The notes under the pieces: model-generated
The model's input: the letters and a program-made list of their open reading frames with translations, nothing else
Databases searched by the model: none
Told to the model about the DNA's origin: nothing
Assembly (NCBI GenBank): GCA_018969185.1
Contig: JAGWYT010000011.1
Span: forward strand, 1 to 40,915
DNA: 40,915 nt
DNA from: Rickettsiales bacterium
Lineage (GTDB): Bacteria; Pseudomonadota; Alphaproteobacteria; Rickettsiales; UBA1997
Reading direction: 5' to 3'
Shown here: in pieces, positions 8,266-19,592 of the stretch
Numbering within the stretch: position 1 is the stretch's first letter
Layout: the number at the start of each line of letters is the position of its first letter
Program-made: the position numbers and the translations under genes

Positions 8266-9294
8266 ATGCCTGAATTTTTAAATTTTGCAAATAAAGAACT
8301 TCAAAAAAGATTTACTGATACTTCAATAGATGTTGTAACACATAGCTGGGTTGAGGAAGAAAAACTTTCAGAAGAGGAGCGCAAGAAACAATCTAAGAAA
8401 ACATTAGATCTTTCTGAAGTAACTAGAATTTTACAGAAAGATTTAGATCGTCAGATTATTTCGCAAGATAGTATTTTAAAAACATATTATGATTTTTACA
8501 AAGCGCTTGATGATGATAAAACTTTTTATCAGCAGGAATATGTTGGAGTTGGTAAAGATTTTAAGCAAAATGAGTTAAAAGATAAAACTCGTGAATTTTT
8601 TGAGAAGATAAAAGAAAAATATCCTGCAAATCAAGTTGCAATAGAGCTGTTAGAAAAAGATTTAACAAATAAAATTGATGCAGATGAACAAGTTGCAATG
8701 GCTGTTCCTTATTTGATGCTACAAACAATAACTTATTTTGATCAGATTGATAAAATTGAAGATAAAGATAAAAAATGTCACTTTCTAAGTCAGTTTCCAA
8801 TGACAACAAGGGATGAATATGCTTGTGTTGGTGGTTTTTCTTCTCGTCTTAATCCAATATTGATGATGCTTAATGCTGAAAATGTTCATTTAACTTCAGC
8901 TCATCAATCGGCAGTTTCATCATCAAAACTTAATAAAGAAGATGGTGTACATCATCAAGCTATGATGAGCGCTTTATTTGGAGTTAATCTTAAAGATGAA
9001 CATTATCTTTTACCAGCAGGAGCATTTACCTCTCAACAACTGTGGAAAGGCTATTTGGATTATCATGTTAAGTTGCAAGAGCAGTTTTTATTGCAACAAG
9101 AACAGGTGAAACAAGATGTGATAGATTTAGCGAAGCTATTTGATGCAAAAGATAGAGGTGAAAAAACAGATTTAGAAGTTTACAACGAACTAAAAAAATT
9201 TTCTTTAAATTATGATGATTTTTGTGGGTATGATGAAGATGAGCTACCGATAATAGATGATAAAAAAGTTAAGGAAGAGTTAGAAAGAGAGTGA
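8266..9294 (+). CDS. Unknown acidic protein, first of an overlapping pair
   Basis: 342 residues, not recognised. It is soluble and highly charged, with many Lys, Asp, Glu and Gln and no signal peptide or membrane helix. The middle (~185-260) is less charged and may be the folded core: DEYACVGGFSSRLNPILMML, a Ser-rich stretch, then GVHHQAMMSALFGVN. The tail is helical and rich in Gln and Asp. Its stop overlaps the GTG start of the next gene by four bases, so the two are coupled and may act together. A 116-base gene-free stretch precedes it. Being next to ankyrin genes suggests a host-interaction role, but this is inference. Confidence 0.6.
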   Translation: MPEFLNFANKELQKRFTDTSIDVVTHSWVEEEKLSEEERKKQSKKTLDLSEVTRILQKDLDRQIISQDSILKTYYDFYKALDDDKTFYQQEYVGVGKDFKQNELKDKTREFFEKIKEKYPANQVAIELLEKDLTNKIDADEQVAMAVPYLMLQTITYFDQIDKIEDKDKKCHFLSQFPMTTRDEYACVGGFSSRLNPILMMLNAENVHLTSAHQSAVSSSKLNKEDGVHHQAMMSALFGVNLKDEHYLLPAGAFTSQQLWKGYLDYHVKLQEQFLLQQEQVKQDVIDLAKLFDAKDRGEKTDLEVYNELKKFSLNYDDFCGYDEDELPIIDDKKVKEELERE

Positions 9295-10346
9295 CAAATT
9301 ATTATCCTGGAGGAATGGATTTACCAATTTTTCTTCAAGAAGATGTTGCGGTAATTAAAGATTTTGATGCTCCCAAGACTGCTGAAATAATAAGAGATAT
9401 TTTGCACAATAATGAGTTTTCTCAATCAGAAAAAAATATAGCATTTACTTATCTTTGGATAAGAGCAGTTAAAGAAATTAATGATTTTAAAACCGCTCAT
9501 GTCTTGTCCACAAAAGTTAAAGAAGAAGATTTGTTACAATCGCTGGATGAAAATATAACTGATGAAAAAATTAAGTCATTCTTTGAGCAACAAGAACAAC
9601 AATCAACTACTTTGGAACAAATTGCATCATTTGATGGCTCAACCTTATCTCAAGACAAATTAGTTTTAATAAAAGATAAGCTGATATTTGATAAAGTTTT
9701 AGGCAAACAAGATTTGTTAGTTTATGCTGCAAAAGATGGTTACTTAAAAGTTGTTGAAAAGCTTTTAGATGTTGAAGAAATTGATGTTAACAAAGTTGGT
9801 AAAGATGATTTTACAGCTTTAATGCTTGCTGCATATAATGGTTACTTAGAAGTGGTTGATAAGATTTTTAAGAAACTCTGTATTGATGGAGTTAATCACG
9901 AAGATATTCATTATATTGAAGGAGATCGACCAAAAGTATTTAAGGATGCTGATAAAATTTCTAGTTTTGCCAATCAGATATTTTCGTTTATTAAATCCGA
10001 ATTTAACTTATCCGAAGATTGTAATCATAGTCTTGAGATATTAGTTAGAAAATCTTTGTTTAAAGAAATATTTTCTGATGAGAATAAAGAAAATGTGGAT
10101 TTTATTACTAACAGCTTCATGCAAGATAAAGTTGCAGATGGTATTTCTAAGATAATAGTAAAAAATCTTCGATCTTCTGATGAAGCCATTATACCTTCAA
10201 GCAGTATGTTTTGTTGGATTCCTTTTAATAATTATAACACTTTAAATAAAGATCATGAGGGAATCGAAGATTTGTTTACTGCTCCTATTAAAGAGTTTAT
10301 AAATCAAGTTCTAGCGCCAGATCCAGGAAGTTTTATTTATAACTAA
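9291..10346 (+). CDS. Unknown protein with a short ankyrin segment
   Basis: 351 residues if translation begins at GTG 9291 (GTGA overlap with the upstream stop). An ATG at 9315 (MDLPIFLQEDVAV) is an alternative, with GGAGGA almost touching it. Residues ~143-200 contain about two ankyrin repeats (LLVYAAKDGYLKVVEKLLD and ALMLAAYNGYLEVVDKIF). Flanking regions are unassigned and helical. The C-terminus reads DPGSFIYN. There is no signal peptide. The preceding partner gene lacks ankyrin repeats, so this may be a two-gene host-interaction module. Function is unknown. Confidence 0.65.
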   Translation: MTNYYPGGMDLPIFLQEDVAVIKDFDAPKTAEIIRDILHNNEFSQSEKNIAFTYLWIRAVKEINDFKTAHVLSTKVKEEDLLQSLDENITDEKIKSFFEQQEQQSTTLEQIASFDGSTLSQDKLVLIKDKLIFDKVLGKQDLLVYAAKDGYLKVVEKLLDVEEIDVNKVGKDDFTALMLAAYNGYLEVVDKIFKKLCIDGVNHEDIHYIEGDRPKVFKDADKISSFANQIFSFIKSEFNLSEDCNHSLEILVRKSLFKEIFSDENKENVDFITNSFMQDKVADGISKIIVKNLRSSDEAIIPSSSMFCWIPFNNYNTLNKDHEGIEDLFTAPIKEFINQVLAPDPGSFIYN

Positions 10347-10434
10347 TCTGGAATTCAATTAGAATCTCAAGGAAGAATAAGATAAAACTTCTTTAAAAGT
10401 TCCTTTCGAGATAATTTTTCTTAGTGGGTAAATA

Positions 10435-10540
10435 TACCAAAAAACAAATTTATAGTTTTGTTATGTATTGATTTGAACTAACTTCATCTTTTTGACTAAA
10501 AATATTTTGTTAGTTCAGACTATAAATTTATTTTTTGGTA
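10435..10540. repeat. 106-bp MITE-like inverted repeat overlapping the ribH end
   Basis: The ends are 22-base inverted repeats with one mismatch: 10435-10456 (TACCAAAAAACAAATTTATA, then GT) and 10519-10540. A second nested pair is GAACTAAC (10475-10482) / GTTAGTTC (10509-10516). Both outer ends carry TA, which could be a TA target duplication. It lies between the convergent ankyrin gene and ribH, and the ribH stop codon falls in the right arm. It could be a miniature transposon remnant or an unusually long bidirectional terminator. Confidence 0.65.
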
Positions 10541-10959
10541 AAAAATCTTTTTCTTATTTTTACCATTTCAAGACAAGCATTAGCTGCAAAACCACCTTTG
10601 TCTTTTTTGCTTGGATCGGCTCTTTCAAGGGCTTGAGACTCATTTTCAACAGTGATAATTCCATAGCCAATTGCTAAATTTTCTTTGAAAGCTAAATCAT
10701 TAAGTCCGCGTGCGCTTTCTAAACAAACATAATCATAATGGGTTGTCTCGCCACGAATAACACAGCCTAAAGCCACATATCCATCATATTGTTTACTTTT
10801 TTCAGCAAAGGCAATTACAGCGGGAATTTCAAATGCACCAGGAACTGTGATAACTTCATATTCATAGTTTGAAGCCTCGATTTTATTGATCGCACCTTCA
10901 AGTAAAAGAGCGGAAATTTTCTTATAAAAATCGGCTTGAACAATTAGAATTTTTGGCAT
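10528..10959 (-). CDS. ribH: 6,7-dimethyl-8-ribityllumazine synthase
   Basis: 143 residues, normal length. The enzyme condenses 5-amino-6-ribitylaminouracil with dihydroxybutanone phosphate in the penultimate step of riboflavin synthesis. Characteristic segments are ITVPGAFEIPAVI, GYVALGCVIRGETTHYDYVC (substrate and phosphate binding, catalytic His in the THYDYV region), NLAIGYGIITVEN and ALERADPSKKDKGGFAANACLEM. No other rib gene is near. The last residues (TKK) and the stop codon come from the right arm of the 10435-10540 inverted repeat, so an insertion may have replaced the native C-terminus. Confidence 0.96.
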   Translation of the reverse strand: MPKILIVQADFYKKISALLLEGAINKIEASNYEYEVITVPGAFEIPAVIAFAEKSKQYDGYVALGCVIRGETTHYDYVCLESARGLNDLAFKENLAIGYGIITVENESQALERADPSKKDKGGFAANACLEMVKIRKRFFTKK

Positions 10960-11012
10960 TGTTTTTTGTTGTTAATTTAATAGATTATCGTTTTTAATAA
11001 TTAAATCACCCA

Positions 11013-11117
11013 TATCAAAATGCTTCGCGTTTTGATCCACCCTCTTTTTCAAAGAGGGTTTGAGGTTTTTAACCTCCTTTGAAAAAGGAGGTGTCATTTA
11101 AGCGAAGCTTAAATGAC
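11013..11117. repeat. Cluster of four hairpins upstream of ribH
   Basis: Consecutive palindromes: ATCAAAA/TTTTGAT (11013-11036), CCCTCTTT/AAAGAGGG (about 11040-11058), CCTCC/GGAGG flanking TTTGAAAAA (about 11071-11089), and GTCATTTAAG/CTTAAATGAC (11093-11117). The second and third are also complementary to each other. The cluster lies between the divergent ribH and the MnhE-like gene. This gap is otherwise AT-rich and no gene is seen. Confidence 0.75.
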
Positions 11118-11146
11118 GGAGGATTTATTATGCAATATATTTTACT

Positions 11147-11638
11147 ATGCTAAATATTTTCAATTTATTTCTATTTTTATTGGTTTTATGGGTTTTGCTG
11201 ATGTTCTCTTTTGTTGGTATTGGTTGGTCTTGCACTTTCTTAGGAATTTTATTTGCAGCAATTATAAGCGTTTTTTCTTACAAGATCGGCTTCATTAGCA
11301 ATAGTAGCGAATTCTTATATCTAAACAGCAATTTTTATTCTCGATTATTTAAGGCTTATTTTAAAAGTTTTTTTTCTTCTATAAGATTAATTATCAATAT
11401 GGCATTTAATATTCGTTCTTTAAAACAAACCATAAGAATAGTGAATTTAAGCGATGAAGATAAATTTAATCGCTCATTACTTCTAACAAGTTTTAATATG
11501 TCCACAGGGCTTTTTTGTTTTAATACTACCGAAGAGAAATTGCTTATTCACTGTATTGACGATAGATATTTCAAAAAATTTAATGTTGAAAAAACCATTA
11601 AGGTTTTAAATAAAATTAATGAAGATGATTCGATATAA
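11147..11638 (+). CDS. Putative MnhE/MrpE-like cation antiporter subunit
   Basis: 163 residues. Two N-terminal membrane helices (~4-45) are followed by a basic segment and a soluble domain. LLLTSFNMSTGLFCFNTTEE followed by KLLIHCIDD resembles the 'ANSITLTPGT...LYVHVLD' stretch of MnhE-type subunits of multisubunit Na+/H+ antiporters. The Gly/Pro signature is weak and no other mnh/mrp genes lie beside it, so the call is tentative. The stop is directly followed by the ligA start codon (TAA-ATG), so the two are co-transcribed. The protein would sit in the inner membrane. Confidence 0.5.
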   Translation: MLNIFNLFLFLLVLWVLLMFSFVGIGWSCTFLGILFAAIISVFSYKIGFISNSSEFLYLNSNFYSRLFKAYFKSFFSSIRLIINMAFNIRSLKQTIRIVNLSDEDKFNRSLLLTSFNMSTGLFCFNTTEEKLLIHCIDDRYFKKFNVEKTIKVLNKINEDDSI

Positions 11639-14057
<2,419 letters not shown>

Positions 14058-14061
<4 letters not shown>

Positions 14062-15365
14062 TATTACGTTTAATAGTTGCAATTACATTATTACAGTTAT
14101 TTTGCTCTTCTGTTTTTGCTGCTGTAGATGTTGAGTCTTTAGGACTTGATAAAATTGATAATAAAGATCTGCCAGTAAAGCCAAGTGTAGAAAATAATAA
14201 TGTAACAATAACAACTAAAAGAGATGTTATTGTTGAAAAGGATATTGAAAAACTTTCTATAAAAAAAGATGTAAAGTCACAAGAAACAACTCCACCTGAT
14301 AATTCAAAAAAAGTTGAAGTAAAAGAAACTCAGCCAATTGTTGCACCAAGTAATGATAAGGTTTCATCTTTGTCAGATAATAAAAAAGATGAAGAAGTAA
14401 AAAAAGAAGAAAATAAAATACCCAATAATAATAATGCTGAGAGTCCAGTTGTTGGGGGAGCTATTTCAAAGATTCAAAATTTTATTAATAATGCTAAAAA
14501 TACTTTAGCTAAAGGTTCTAAGGCAGAAGATAAATCTAAAATAAAAACTACAAAAAATGAAAAGAAACAAAAAAAGAAATTAAGTGAGCTTGATAAATTG
14601 CGTCAAAAATATTTGATAAAAACTGATTCAAAAAAATCCAATAATTATGATAATACTGCTGATGAATATTTTGATGATGACAATAGCAAAATTGTTCCTA
14701 AAAGAAGAGAAGTAAAAAATTTTTCATCGTATGAGGTTCCAGCTCCTCCTATTTTTGATAGATATAGGACTAAGGACAACCTTCATATACCGCCAATAAT
14801 TACTAAGGAAGAGAAGGTGGCAATGTTGTTTGATATTGTGACAAACAGTAATAATACTTCTTATTTCAAAAGTGTTTATGATCAAATTGGTGACCCTAAT
14901 GCGAAGAATGCTTCAGGAGACACTCTTTTGACTTATGCAATATTGTTGCAAAAACATTCTATGGTTGCTTCAATTTTAGGGCTTGGAGCTAATCCAGATA
15001 TGCCGAATTCTCTTGGTTACACGCCACTTGGAATTGTAATTGAAATAGGGGATCAAATATCTTTAAAATTGTTAATTGAAAACAATGTTAAAGTTGATTA
15101 TGTTGACGCATTTGGTAGAAATTACTTAATGCATGCTGCACGTACAGGGTTCTTGCAAGCAGCTGACGTGTTAGTTGAAAAAGGAATTGATGTTAACGCT
15201 ATGGATAATGATAGTTTTACTGCTTTATCTATTGCATATCGTCATAAAAAAGACGTTATGGTAAAGTTTCTTTTAAAGCATGGAGCGCAGGCTTGGATTG
15301 AGAAACCTTATGATGCAAGTTCTCAACCTTTGATAAAAGAGTTGAATGATCGGTGGAAGAATTAG
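14058..15365 (+). CDS. Exported ankyrin-repeat protein
   Basis: 435 residues. Residues 1-21 form a signal peptide (hydrophobic LIVAITLLQLFCSSVFA, cleavage after VFA). Residues ~22-240 are low-complexity and rich in Lys, Asn, Glu and Asp, probably disordered. Residues ~255-425 hold ankyrin repeats: LLTYAILLQKHSMVASILGL, YTPLGIVIEIGDQISLKLLI, NYLMHAARTGFLQAADVLVE and FTALSIAYRHKKDVMVKFLL. The protein should reach the periplasm or beyond through Sec. It overlaps yidD (ATGA) and is followed by a second exported ankyrin protein. Confidence 0.84.
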
Positions 15366-15425
15366 TTGGTAAAAAAAATAATTATATTTAAAGTAAGGGT
15401 TTAAATTTTAACTAAATTAAAAATT

Positions 15426-17177
15426 ATGGCTAATCATAAAAAAATAGCTTCGATTTTATTGACATCTTTAGTTTGCAGCAGCGCAGTGAATTATTCTGCA
15501 ATTGCACAAGCTGATATTTTTTACAATAATAAAGATGTAAAATCTACGGGAGTAACATCTTTGATGTCTGCTGCTATTGATAATGATGTTGATGGGGTAA
15601 GATTTTTTATCAAATCAGAATCTGCAACAATTAATCAAAAGAACTTAGGTGGAGCAACAGCTCTTCACTTGGCATGTCGTAATAGAAATCCAGATGTTGT
15701 AAAAATTTTACTTGAGAACGGTGCTGATGTAAATGCTGTTGATGCTGAAGGTTGGACTCCATTGATGAGAGCTTCTCTTGCCTCTGATTCTAATATCGTT
15801 GCTTTATTGTTAGATTCTGGAGCTGATGTTAACACGTTAAATAATTTCAAAGATTCGGCGATAGTGCATGCCGCTGTTTCTGATTGCAATCAATGTCTCT
15901 CTGTAATATTTGAAAAATCAACTATTGTAAAAACATCTGATGTTGAAGGTTTAAAACAACAAATTCACGATGCATTCGTGATTGCTAGAAATCATGATAA
16001 TCGCGATGCTCAAACTTTGTTGTCTAATATGTTGGATAACATTATTAGACTTTCTTCGGCAGTAGGGGAAGAAAAAGTTGTTGTTGATCAAAATCAGCCA
16101 ACTACTAAATCAGGAGAATTAACAACAGCAAATCTTGTTCCTTCAGATAAAGTTACCAAAGAACCAACTGTTGATGTGTCATTGAATGATAAACCTGTGG
16201 ATGTAGTTGAAGAAAACAAGGAAGTTGTTGTTCCAGATAATAATCAAAAAACTGCTAGTAAGATTGAAGTACTTACTTCACCACAGAAAAATGATGAGGT
16301 AGTAGTAGATGAAAAAACTCTTACAGAAGAAGATATTACTCCAGCTGTGGTGACAAAAATCGATACAAAAGAATTACAACAAACTAATAATCCTTTAAAA
16401 TCAGCTGCACCTAAAAAGATTAAATTTAAATTTAATCAAGGTCCAATGATTGCAAAGCCTGATTTGACTATCTCTGAACCTCCAGTTGTGGCTACTAATG
16501 CAGAAGAAACTCCTGCCACTACAATTGTTGAAGAAGAAAAGAAAAAATCTATTTTCTCTTCATTCTTTGATTTATTTAGAAGTAAAAAAGGTGTTGAAAT
16601 TGTGAATGAAGAAGTGCCTGTTGTTTCTGAAGCTAATAAAACTACAACAACAGTTGAGGAACCTAAAGAAGAAAAAGCTGAAAAATTGCAGGAAATAAAA
16701 ACAGAAGAATCGATTAAAAAGGAATTACTTCCTGTTAATCAAACAAAGAAATTTAAGCTTAAACAGGGTCCAGTGGGTAGAATTGATGATAATTCTGCAA
16801 TTTCTGAACCTAAAAAGCTTGAAGTTGACTCTACAGCAAAAGAGGAAAAGGAAGGCTTCTTTAGCAGATTATTTGGCACTACAAACCCTGTCTCTAAAGA
16901 CCAGCCGATAAATACTGAAGAAACTGAAGTTGATTCTGCAGCAAAGGAAGTTGAATTTACAACACCTGAAAATAACGAATCGATTTCTGTAGAAGAAGAG
17001 AAAAAACCTGGTTTCTTTAGTAGATTATTTGGTGGATTATTTTCAAATAAGGATTCTGTTTTAGATGAACAGCCGGCTCAGGTTGTAGAAGAAGTGAAGC
17101 CTGTAGAAAAAACGAAAAAGTTTAAACTTTCAGTTGGACAATCTGGCGCTGTTAATACAAAGTCAAAGAAACAATAA
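15426..17177 (+). CDS. Exported ankyrin-repeat protein with repeated FFSRLFG tail motifs
   Basis: 583 residues. A signal peptide (1-~29, ending AIAQA) is followed by ankyrin repeats (~40-165: TSLMSAAIDNDVDGVRFFI, TALHLACRNRNPDVVKILLE, WTPLMRASLASDSNIVALLL). A long acidic tail follows. It contains three lysine-rich motifs (KKIKFKFNQGP ~330, TKKFKLKQGP ~439, TKKFKLSVG ~563) alternating with three hydrophobic motifs (IFSSFFDLFRSK ~375, GFFSRLFGTT ~477, GFFSRLFGGLF ~528). The repeated units look like short binding motifs or amphipathic helices. The gene lies 60 bases after the previous ankyrin gene and ends before a strong terminator. Confidence 0.84.
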   Translation: MANHKKIASILLTSLVCSSAVNYSAIAQADIFYNNKDVKSTGVTSLMSAAIDNDVDGVRFFIKSESATINQKNLGGATALHLACRNRNPDVVKILLENGADVNAVDAEGWTPLMRASLASDSNIVALLLDSGADVNTLNNFKDSAIVHAAVSDCNQCLSVIFEKSTIVKTSDVEGLKQQIHDAFVIARNHDNRDAQTLLSNMLDNIIRLSSAVGEEKVVVDQNQPTTKSGELTTANLVPSDKVTKEPTVDVSLNDKPVDVVEENKEVVVPDNNQKTASKIEVLTSPQKNDEVVVDEKTLTEEDITPAVVTKIDTKELQQTNNPLKSAAPKKIKFKFNQGPMIAKPDLTISEPPVVATNAEETPATTIVEEEKKKSIFSSFFDLFRSKKGVEIVNEEVPVVSEANKTTTTVEEPKEEKAEKLQEIKTEESIKKELLPVNQTKKFKLKQGPVGRIDDNSAISEPKKLEVDSTAKEEKEGFFSRLFGTTNPVSKDQPINTEETEVDSAAKEVEFTTPENNESISVEEEKKPGFFSRLFGGLFSNKDSVLDEQPAQVVEEVKPVEKTKKFKLSVGQSGAVNTKSKKQ

Positions 17178-17200
17178 TTAATATTATTCTTAGCCATAAT

Positions 17201-17237
17201 AAAAGGTCTCATGAGTAAAATCTCATGAGACCTTTTT
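17201..17237 (+). terminator. Rho-independent terminator after the ankyrin genes
   Basis: A perfect 15-base stem AAAAGGTCTCATGAG (17201-17215), a 6-base loop and the complementary arm from 17222 are followed by a T run. It starts 23 bases after the stop of the second exported ankyrin gene. Because the stem also has A's on the left, it may work in both directions and serve asd as well. Confidence 0.93.
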
Positions 17238-17270
17238 TATTTTACGATGATTTTTTTTATAATATGACGC

Positions 17271-17296
17271 TGGACTGGGTCTCCTGACCCAGTCCA
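17271..17296. repeat. Short hairpin repeat TGGACTGGGTC
   Basis: TGGACTGGGTC (17271-17281) and GACCCAGTCCA (17286-17296) form an 11-bp stem with a TCCT loop. A diverged half copy with the same right-hand flank (ACCCAGTCCACATGTTCATT) lies at 21076-21100, at the start of the GNAT gene. Confidence 0.75.
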
Positions 17297-17314
17297 CAAG
17301 TTCATTATGATTTA

Positions 17315-18331
17315 TTAAAATCCATAATCTTTTACTAAAACTTCAGCAATTTGTACTGCATTTAAAGCTGCACCTTTTCTCAAATTGTCAGATACAACCC
17401 AAAGTGATAAACCATTTGCAACTGATTTATCTTCTCTAATTCTTGAAACGAAAACGGCATCTTTAGTTGATGCTTCTGCTGGCGTTACAAAGCCCATTTC
17501 TTCAGGGCGATCAATTACAATTACGCCGTCAGAATTATCAAGAACTTCTCTCGCTTTTTTAGCAGAAATTGGTTTTTCAAATTCAATATTTACTGCTTCA
17601 GAGTGGCAGTTAAAAACAGGAACGCGTACGCAAGTTGCTTCAACCTTGATATTTGGATCAAGAATTTTTTGCGTTTCAACTTTCATTTTCCATTCTTCTT
17701 TAGTGCAACCATCTTCCATAAAAACGTCAATTTGCGGAATTACGTTAAAGGCAATTCTTTTGCTGAATTTTTTTGGTTCAGCTTGTTGATTAGTATAGAT
17801 TTTTTTAGTTGAATCATAAAGCTCATCCATTGCTTCTTTTCCAGCACCAGATGTTGCTTGATAAGTTGCCACAACAATTCTTTTAATTTTTGCAACTTCA
17901 TGTAAAGGTTTTAATGCAACAACCATTTGAATTGTTGAGCAATTTGGATTAGCAATAATTCCACTTTTTTTGTAATCTTTAATTGCATCAGGATTAACTT
18001 CCGGAACAATTAATGGAACATCTTTATCCATTCTAAAATGTGAAGTATTGTCAATTACAACGCAACCTTGTTTTGCCGCTCTTGGAGCATGAACTGCAGA
18101 AACTTTTCCACCAGGAGAGAAAAGACCAATTTTTGTTCCTGTAAAATCATAATCATCTAAACATTGTACGGTAAGTTCTTTATCACCATAGCTAACTTTC
18201 TTACCAATTGAATTGCGCGACGCCAAAGCTACAACTTCATCAGCAGGGAATTTTCTTTCTGCTAAAATATTTAAAATTTCACGACCAACATTTCCAGTTG
18301 CACCAGCAACTGCAATTTTTCTTCTAGACAT
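17315..18331 (-). CDS. asd: Aspartate-semialdehyde dehydrogenase
   Basis: 338 residues from the ATG at 18331; a TTG two codons upstream is less likely. The enzyme makes aspartate semialdehyde from aspartyl phosphate with NADPH, feeding lysine/diaminopimelate and threonine synthesis. It has the Rossmann motif GATGNVGREIL, the catalytic cysteine in NPNCSTIQMVVAL, ATYQATSGAGKEAM, and the substrate-binding/catalytic His region CVRVPVFNCHSEAV. Diaminopimelate for the wall fits with mltA, uppP and the D,D-carboxypeptidase here. It is divergent from lpxB across ~100 bases. Confidence 0.96.
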   Translation of the reverse strand: MSRRKIAVAGATGNVGREILNILAERKFPADEVVALASRNSIGKKVSYGDKELTVQCLDDYDFTGTKIGLFSPGGKVSAVHAPRAAKQGCVVIDNTSHFRMDKDVPLIVPEVNPDAIKDYKKSGIIANPNCSTIQMVVALKPLHEVAKIKRIVVATYQATSGAGKEAMDELYDSTKKIYTNQQAEPKKFSKRIAFNVIPQIDVFMEDGCTKEEWKMKVETQKILDPNIKVEATCVRVPVFNCHSEAVNIEFEKPISAKKAREVLDNSDGVIVIDRPEEMGFVTPAEASTKDAVFVSRIREDKSVANGLSLWVVSDNLRKGAALNAVQIAEVLVKDYGF

Positions 18332-18431
18332 TTTCAAATTAATAATGGTTTATATTATCATCTTATGATTGATTAAAAAGATGAGGAAGTAATGATATGA
18401 AGGTTCTATAAAAAAGTAAAGAGCAAGAAAA

Positions 18432-19592
18432 ATGACAATGAAAAAATTTTTTATAATTGCCGGAGAAGCTTCGGGTGACGTGCTTGGAGCTAAGTTAATT
18501 GCTGAAATAAAATCACAAAGTAAAGCAGTTGAATTTATCGGCATTGGCGGAAAGCTCATGAAAGAGCAAGGCCTGACCAGTATTTTTCCGATGGAAGAAT
18601 TATCAGTAATGGGATTTTTAGAAGTTGTTCCTCATATTCCAAAACTCTTAAAAAGAATTAAGCAAACTGCAGAAAGTGTAATCGCGGAAAAGCCTGATGC
18701 TGTGATCACCATTGATTCTCCTGACTTTTCTTTTCGTGTTATAAAAAAGCTAAAAAATTATGAAGGCAAAAAAATTCATTTAATTGCGCCGTCAGTCTGG
18801 GCTTATCGCGAGGGTAGGGCAAAGAAAATTTCTAAGCTTTATGATTTACTTTTGGCAATTCTTCCTTTTGAACCTCCATATTTTGAAAAACATTGCTTGA
18901 AGACAGTGTTTATTGGGCATCCAATTGTTGAAAATGCTCCTGACTTTTCTTTAAAAGAAGAAAAAAATTTAGAATTTCGTAATAAATATGAAATTGCTTT
19001 AGCAGATAAAGTAATATGTGTAATGCCGGGAAGCCGTAATGGCGAGGTAAAAAGAATTTTTCCAGAATTTATCAAAGCAGTTAATATTTTAGCTTCAGAA
19101 AAAAAATATAATTTAAAAGTTGTAATTCCTTTGGCTGAAAAAACGAAGAACTTAGTTAAGGAAATGGCAAAAGATTTAGTGGTTAAATATTTCTTTGTTG
19201 AAAATAATGAAAAACAATCAGCATTTTTTGCCAGTGATTTTGCATTAGCGAAGTCGGGCACCAATACTGTTGAAATCTCGCTTTATAAGATACCGATGAT
19301 TATTGCTTATAAAATCAATTTACTCACTCATTTTATTGTGAAGAGAATGGTAAGAATTAAATTTGCTAATTTGGTCAATTTAATTGCTAATAAAGAAATT
19401 ATTCCAGAAATGCTACAAGATAATTGCACCGGAAATAAAATTTCTGAAAAATTAAAAGAGTTAATTGATGATGAATCTTTAGCTAAAAAACAAATTACTG
19501 AAAGTGAAAATTCTCTTGTTTTGATGGGCTATGGAAGTCCTGTAAAATCAAGCGCAAGAGCCGCTGAAGAAATTTTAAAATTAAATGTTTAA
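18432..19592 (+). CDS. lpxB: Lipid-A-disaccharide synthase
   Basis: 386 residues, full length. It joins UDP-2,3-diacylglucosamine with lipid X to form the lipid A disaccharide at the inner membrane. Family motifs: IIAGEASGDVLGAKL at the N-terminus, FIGIGGKLMKEQG, MGFLEVVPHIPKLL, VITIDSPDFSFRV, IAPSVWAYREGRAKKI, VMPGSRNGEVKRI and SGTNTVEISLYKIPMI. The start is MTMKKFF; the second Met could also serve. The last eight bases overlap the start of the D,D-carboxypeptidase gene (ATGTTTAA). Confidence 0.97.
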   Translation: MTMKKFFIIAGEASGDVLGAKLIAEIKSQSKAVEFIGIGGKLMKEQGLTSIFPMEELSVMGFLEVVPHIPKLLKRIKQTAESVIAEKPDAVITIDSPDFSFRVIKKLKNYEGKKIHLIAPSVWAYREGRAKKISKLYDLLLAILPFEPPYFEKHCLKTVFIGHPIVENAPDFSLKEEKNLEFRNKYEIALADKVICVMPGSRNGEVKRIFPEFIKAVNILASEKKYNLKVVIPLAEKTKNLVKEMAKDLVVKYFFVENNEKQSAFFASDFALAKSGTNTVEISLYKIPMIIAYKINLLTHFIVKRMVRIKFANLVNLIANKEIIPEMLQDNCTGNKISEKLKELIDDESLAKKQITESENSLVLMGYGSPVKSSARAAEEILKLNV

